From Stenogyne calaminthoides (Eukaryota > Streptophyta > Magnoliopsida > Lamiales > Lamiaceae): a stretch of 64,000 nucleotides of DNA. Positions 62,021-64,000 of this stretch are shown here, piece by piece. The DNA lies in contig JBBCBC010000016.1 in the NCBI GenBank assembly GCA_037126765.1, forward strand, positions 19,163,778-19,227,777. Reading direction: 5' to 3'. Made by a program: the position numbers and the translations under genes. The notes under the pieces were generated by a model. It made no database searches and had not been told where the DNA came from. It saw only the letters and a program-made list of their open reading frames with translations. Position 1 is the first letter of the stretch, and each line of letters starts with the position of its first letter.

Positions 62021-64000
62021 GTGACTATTCGGTATCATTAGGCATTTGTGACTATTCGGTATCATCCAATGTACCATGAGAGATGACAAATCCAAAGGTA
62101 TTAGTTGACTATTGGTAATACCTAATGGATGATACCAATTACCGTTAGTTGACTATTGTAATTGGTAGATTGTCTATCGTAAACACATCCAAAGGTTTTA
62201 TTTGACTATTGTAATTGGTATCACTAATGGAATTTCATCTCTCTTAAACAGATCCAAAGGTATTAGTTGAATATTGTAATTCGGTATCACTAATGGATGG
62301 TCATCTCTCAGAAACACATCCAAAGGTATTAGTCGACTATTGTAATCCACTAATGGAATGTCATCTATCCAAAGGTGGACTATTGTAATTGCATCACTAA
62401 TGGAATGATGGTCTCTCAAAACACATCCAAAGATATTAGACTATTGACTATTGTTAATCGTTCGTGAAATACATTCAATGGTATTAGTTGAATATTCTAA
62501 TCTGTATCACTAATGGTAGATGGTCTCTCTTAAACACATCCAAATGTATTAGTTGACTATTGTAATCGGTATCACTAATGCAATGTCATCTCTCGTAAAC
62601 ACATCCAAAGGTATTAGTTGACTATTGTAATCGATAACACTAATGGATTGTCATCTCTCGTAAGCACAATCAACGGTATTAGTTGACTATTGTAATCGGT
62701 ATCACTAATGGAATGTCGTCTTTCATAAGCACATCCAAAGGTTTTATTTGACTATTGTAATCGGTATCACTAATAGAATGGTGTCTCTCGTAAGCACATC
62801 AAAAGGTATTAGTTGACTATTGTAATTGATATCACTAGTGGTAGATGGTGTCTCGTAAACACATCGAAAGGTATTAGTTGACTATTGTAATTCGGTATCA
62901 CTAATGGAATGTCGTCTATCGTAAACACTTCCAAAGGTATTAGTTGACTGTTGCAATTGGTATCACTTATGGAATGTCGTCTATCGTAAACACATCCAAA
63001 GGAATTAGTTAACTATTGTAATTCAGTATCACTAATGGAATGTTGTCTCTCGTAAACACATCCAAAGGTATTAGTTGACTATTGTAATTCGGTATCACTA
63101 ATGGAATGTCGTCTCTCGTAAACACATACAAAGGTATTATTTGACTATTGTAATTGGTATCACTAATGGTAGATGGTCTCTCATAACCAAATCCAAAGGT
63201 ATTAGTTGACTATTGTAATCGGTATCACTAATGGAATGTCGTCTCTCATACACATCCAAATGTATTATTTGACTATTGTAATTGGTATAACTAATGGTAG
63301 ATGGTGTCTCATAAACACATCCAAAGGTATTAGTTCACTATTGTAATCGGTTTCACTAATGGAATGTCATCTCTCGAAAACACATCCAAAGGTAATAGTT
63401 GACTATTGTAATTGGTATCGTTAATTGTAGATGGTCTCTCGTAAACACATACAAAGGTATTAGTTGACTACTGTAATCGATAACACTAATGGAATGTCGT
63501 CTCTCAAAAACACATTCAAAGGTATTAAATTGACTATTGTAATTGGTATCACTAATGGTAGATGGTCTCTCATAAACACATACAAAGATATTAGTTGACT
63601 ATTGTAATTGATATTACTAACGGTTCGTAAATACATCAAATGGTATTAGTTGACTATTGTAATCGGTATCACTAATGGAATGTCGTCTCTTGTAAACACA
63701 TCAAAAGGTATTAGTTGACTATTGTAATTGGTATCACTCATGGTAGATGGTCTCTCATAAACACTTCCAAAGGTATTGGTTGAATATTGTAATTCGATAT
63801 AACTAATGAAATGTTGTCTCTCGTAAACACATCCAAAGGTATTAGTTGACTATTGTAATTGGTATCACTAATGGTAGATGGTCTCTCTTACAACACATCC
63901 AAAGGTATTAGTTGACTATTGTAATCGGTATCACTAATGGAACGTCATCCTCAAAACACGTCCAAAGGTATTCGTTGACTATTGTAATTGGTATCACTAA
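62021..64000 (+). repeat. Satellite block 4, + orientation, runs off the window
   Basis: Orientation flips back between about 61990 and 62160 through a scrambled stretch with short inverted bits. From about 62160 the block is an inverted copy of part of block 3 (around 53.2-54.9 kb). Its right end (63660-63945) is a near copy of 51660-51930 in block 2. Confidence 0.93.

Noticed and set aside
51440..62419. Small open frames with MDVFTRDDIPLV-type peptides as genes
   Set aside because: They follow from the monomer sequence and end wherever monomer length changes. No start context or other gene signal is present.
46174..64000. CRISPR-like regular repeats
   Set aside because: There are no unique spacers; the whole 65-bp unit repeats, and the DNA is plant nuclear. 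It is a satellite.

Overview
This window is nuclear DNA of a flowering plant, most likely a eudicot. The signs are a full-length-type plant ABCC transporter with GT-AG introns, a plant B12D-family gene remnant, a eukaryotic tRNA-Val(AAC) copy, a tRNA-headed SINE with target-site duplications, and many Ty1/copia retrotransposons primed by initiator-Met tRNA. I cannot name the species. The rest of the window is repeats of several ages stacked inside each other.

Layout. (1) 1-5796, + strand: an ABCC (MRP-type) transporter gene. It is open at the left edge, so its 5' end lies outside. Ten exons are visible, encoding 1420 residues with no internal stop. (2) 5797-11950: AT-rich intergenic DNA holding a CACTA-like end, a hairpin, a SINE (8742-8931), a foldback repeat, a three-exon B12D pseudogene on the - strand (9202-10876) with its TATA box, and a decayed tRNA-Val(AAC). 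(3) 11961-27516: a large Sirevirus-like copia element (element A, - strand) with an 1800-bp 5' LTR, PBS, broken gag-pol and a long additional ORF (aORF) downstream of RNase H. The aORF is interrupted by a solo LTR (C, TSD GAAGT), which is itself interrupted by another solo LTR (D, TSD GATTA). The 3' end of A is an inverted fragment. (4) 27517-32248: degenerate intergenic DNA, with an Athila-type gag zinc-knuckle relic beside A and a possible LTR/PBS end near 32080. (5) 32249-33942: the 3' end of a second copia family (E), whose LTR is the same family as C. (6) 33943-46173: a second Sirevirus-like element (B, - strand) with pol close to that of A but a different LTR and a different distal half of the aORF; it has lost its 5' LTR. 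(7) 46174-64000: a satellite with a ~65-bp monomer, two alternating monomer types (~130-bp dimer), interrupted by the 3' half of a third copia (F, 46769-49296). The array flips orientation twice and contains a ~3.9-kb tandem duplication.

Only the ABCC gene looks functional. Every retroelement here carries stops, frameshifts or deletions. The two most interesting themes are the aORF of about 1380 codons in the Sirevirus-like elements, whose 3' half was exchanged together with the LTR between A and B, and the multi-scale inverted satellite whose junctions with truncated retroelements show microhomology and templated filler.
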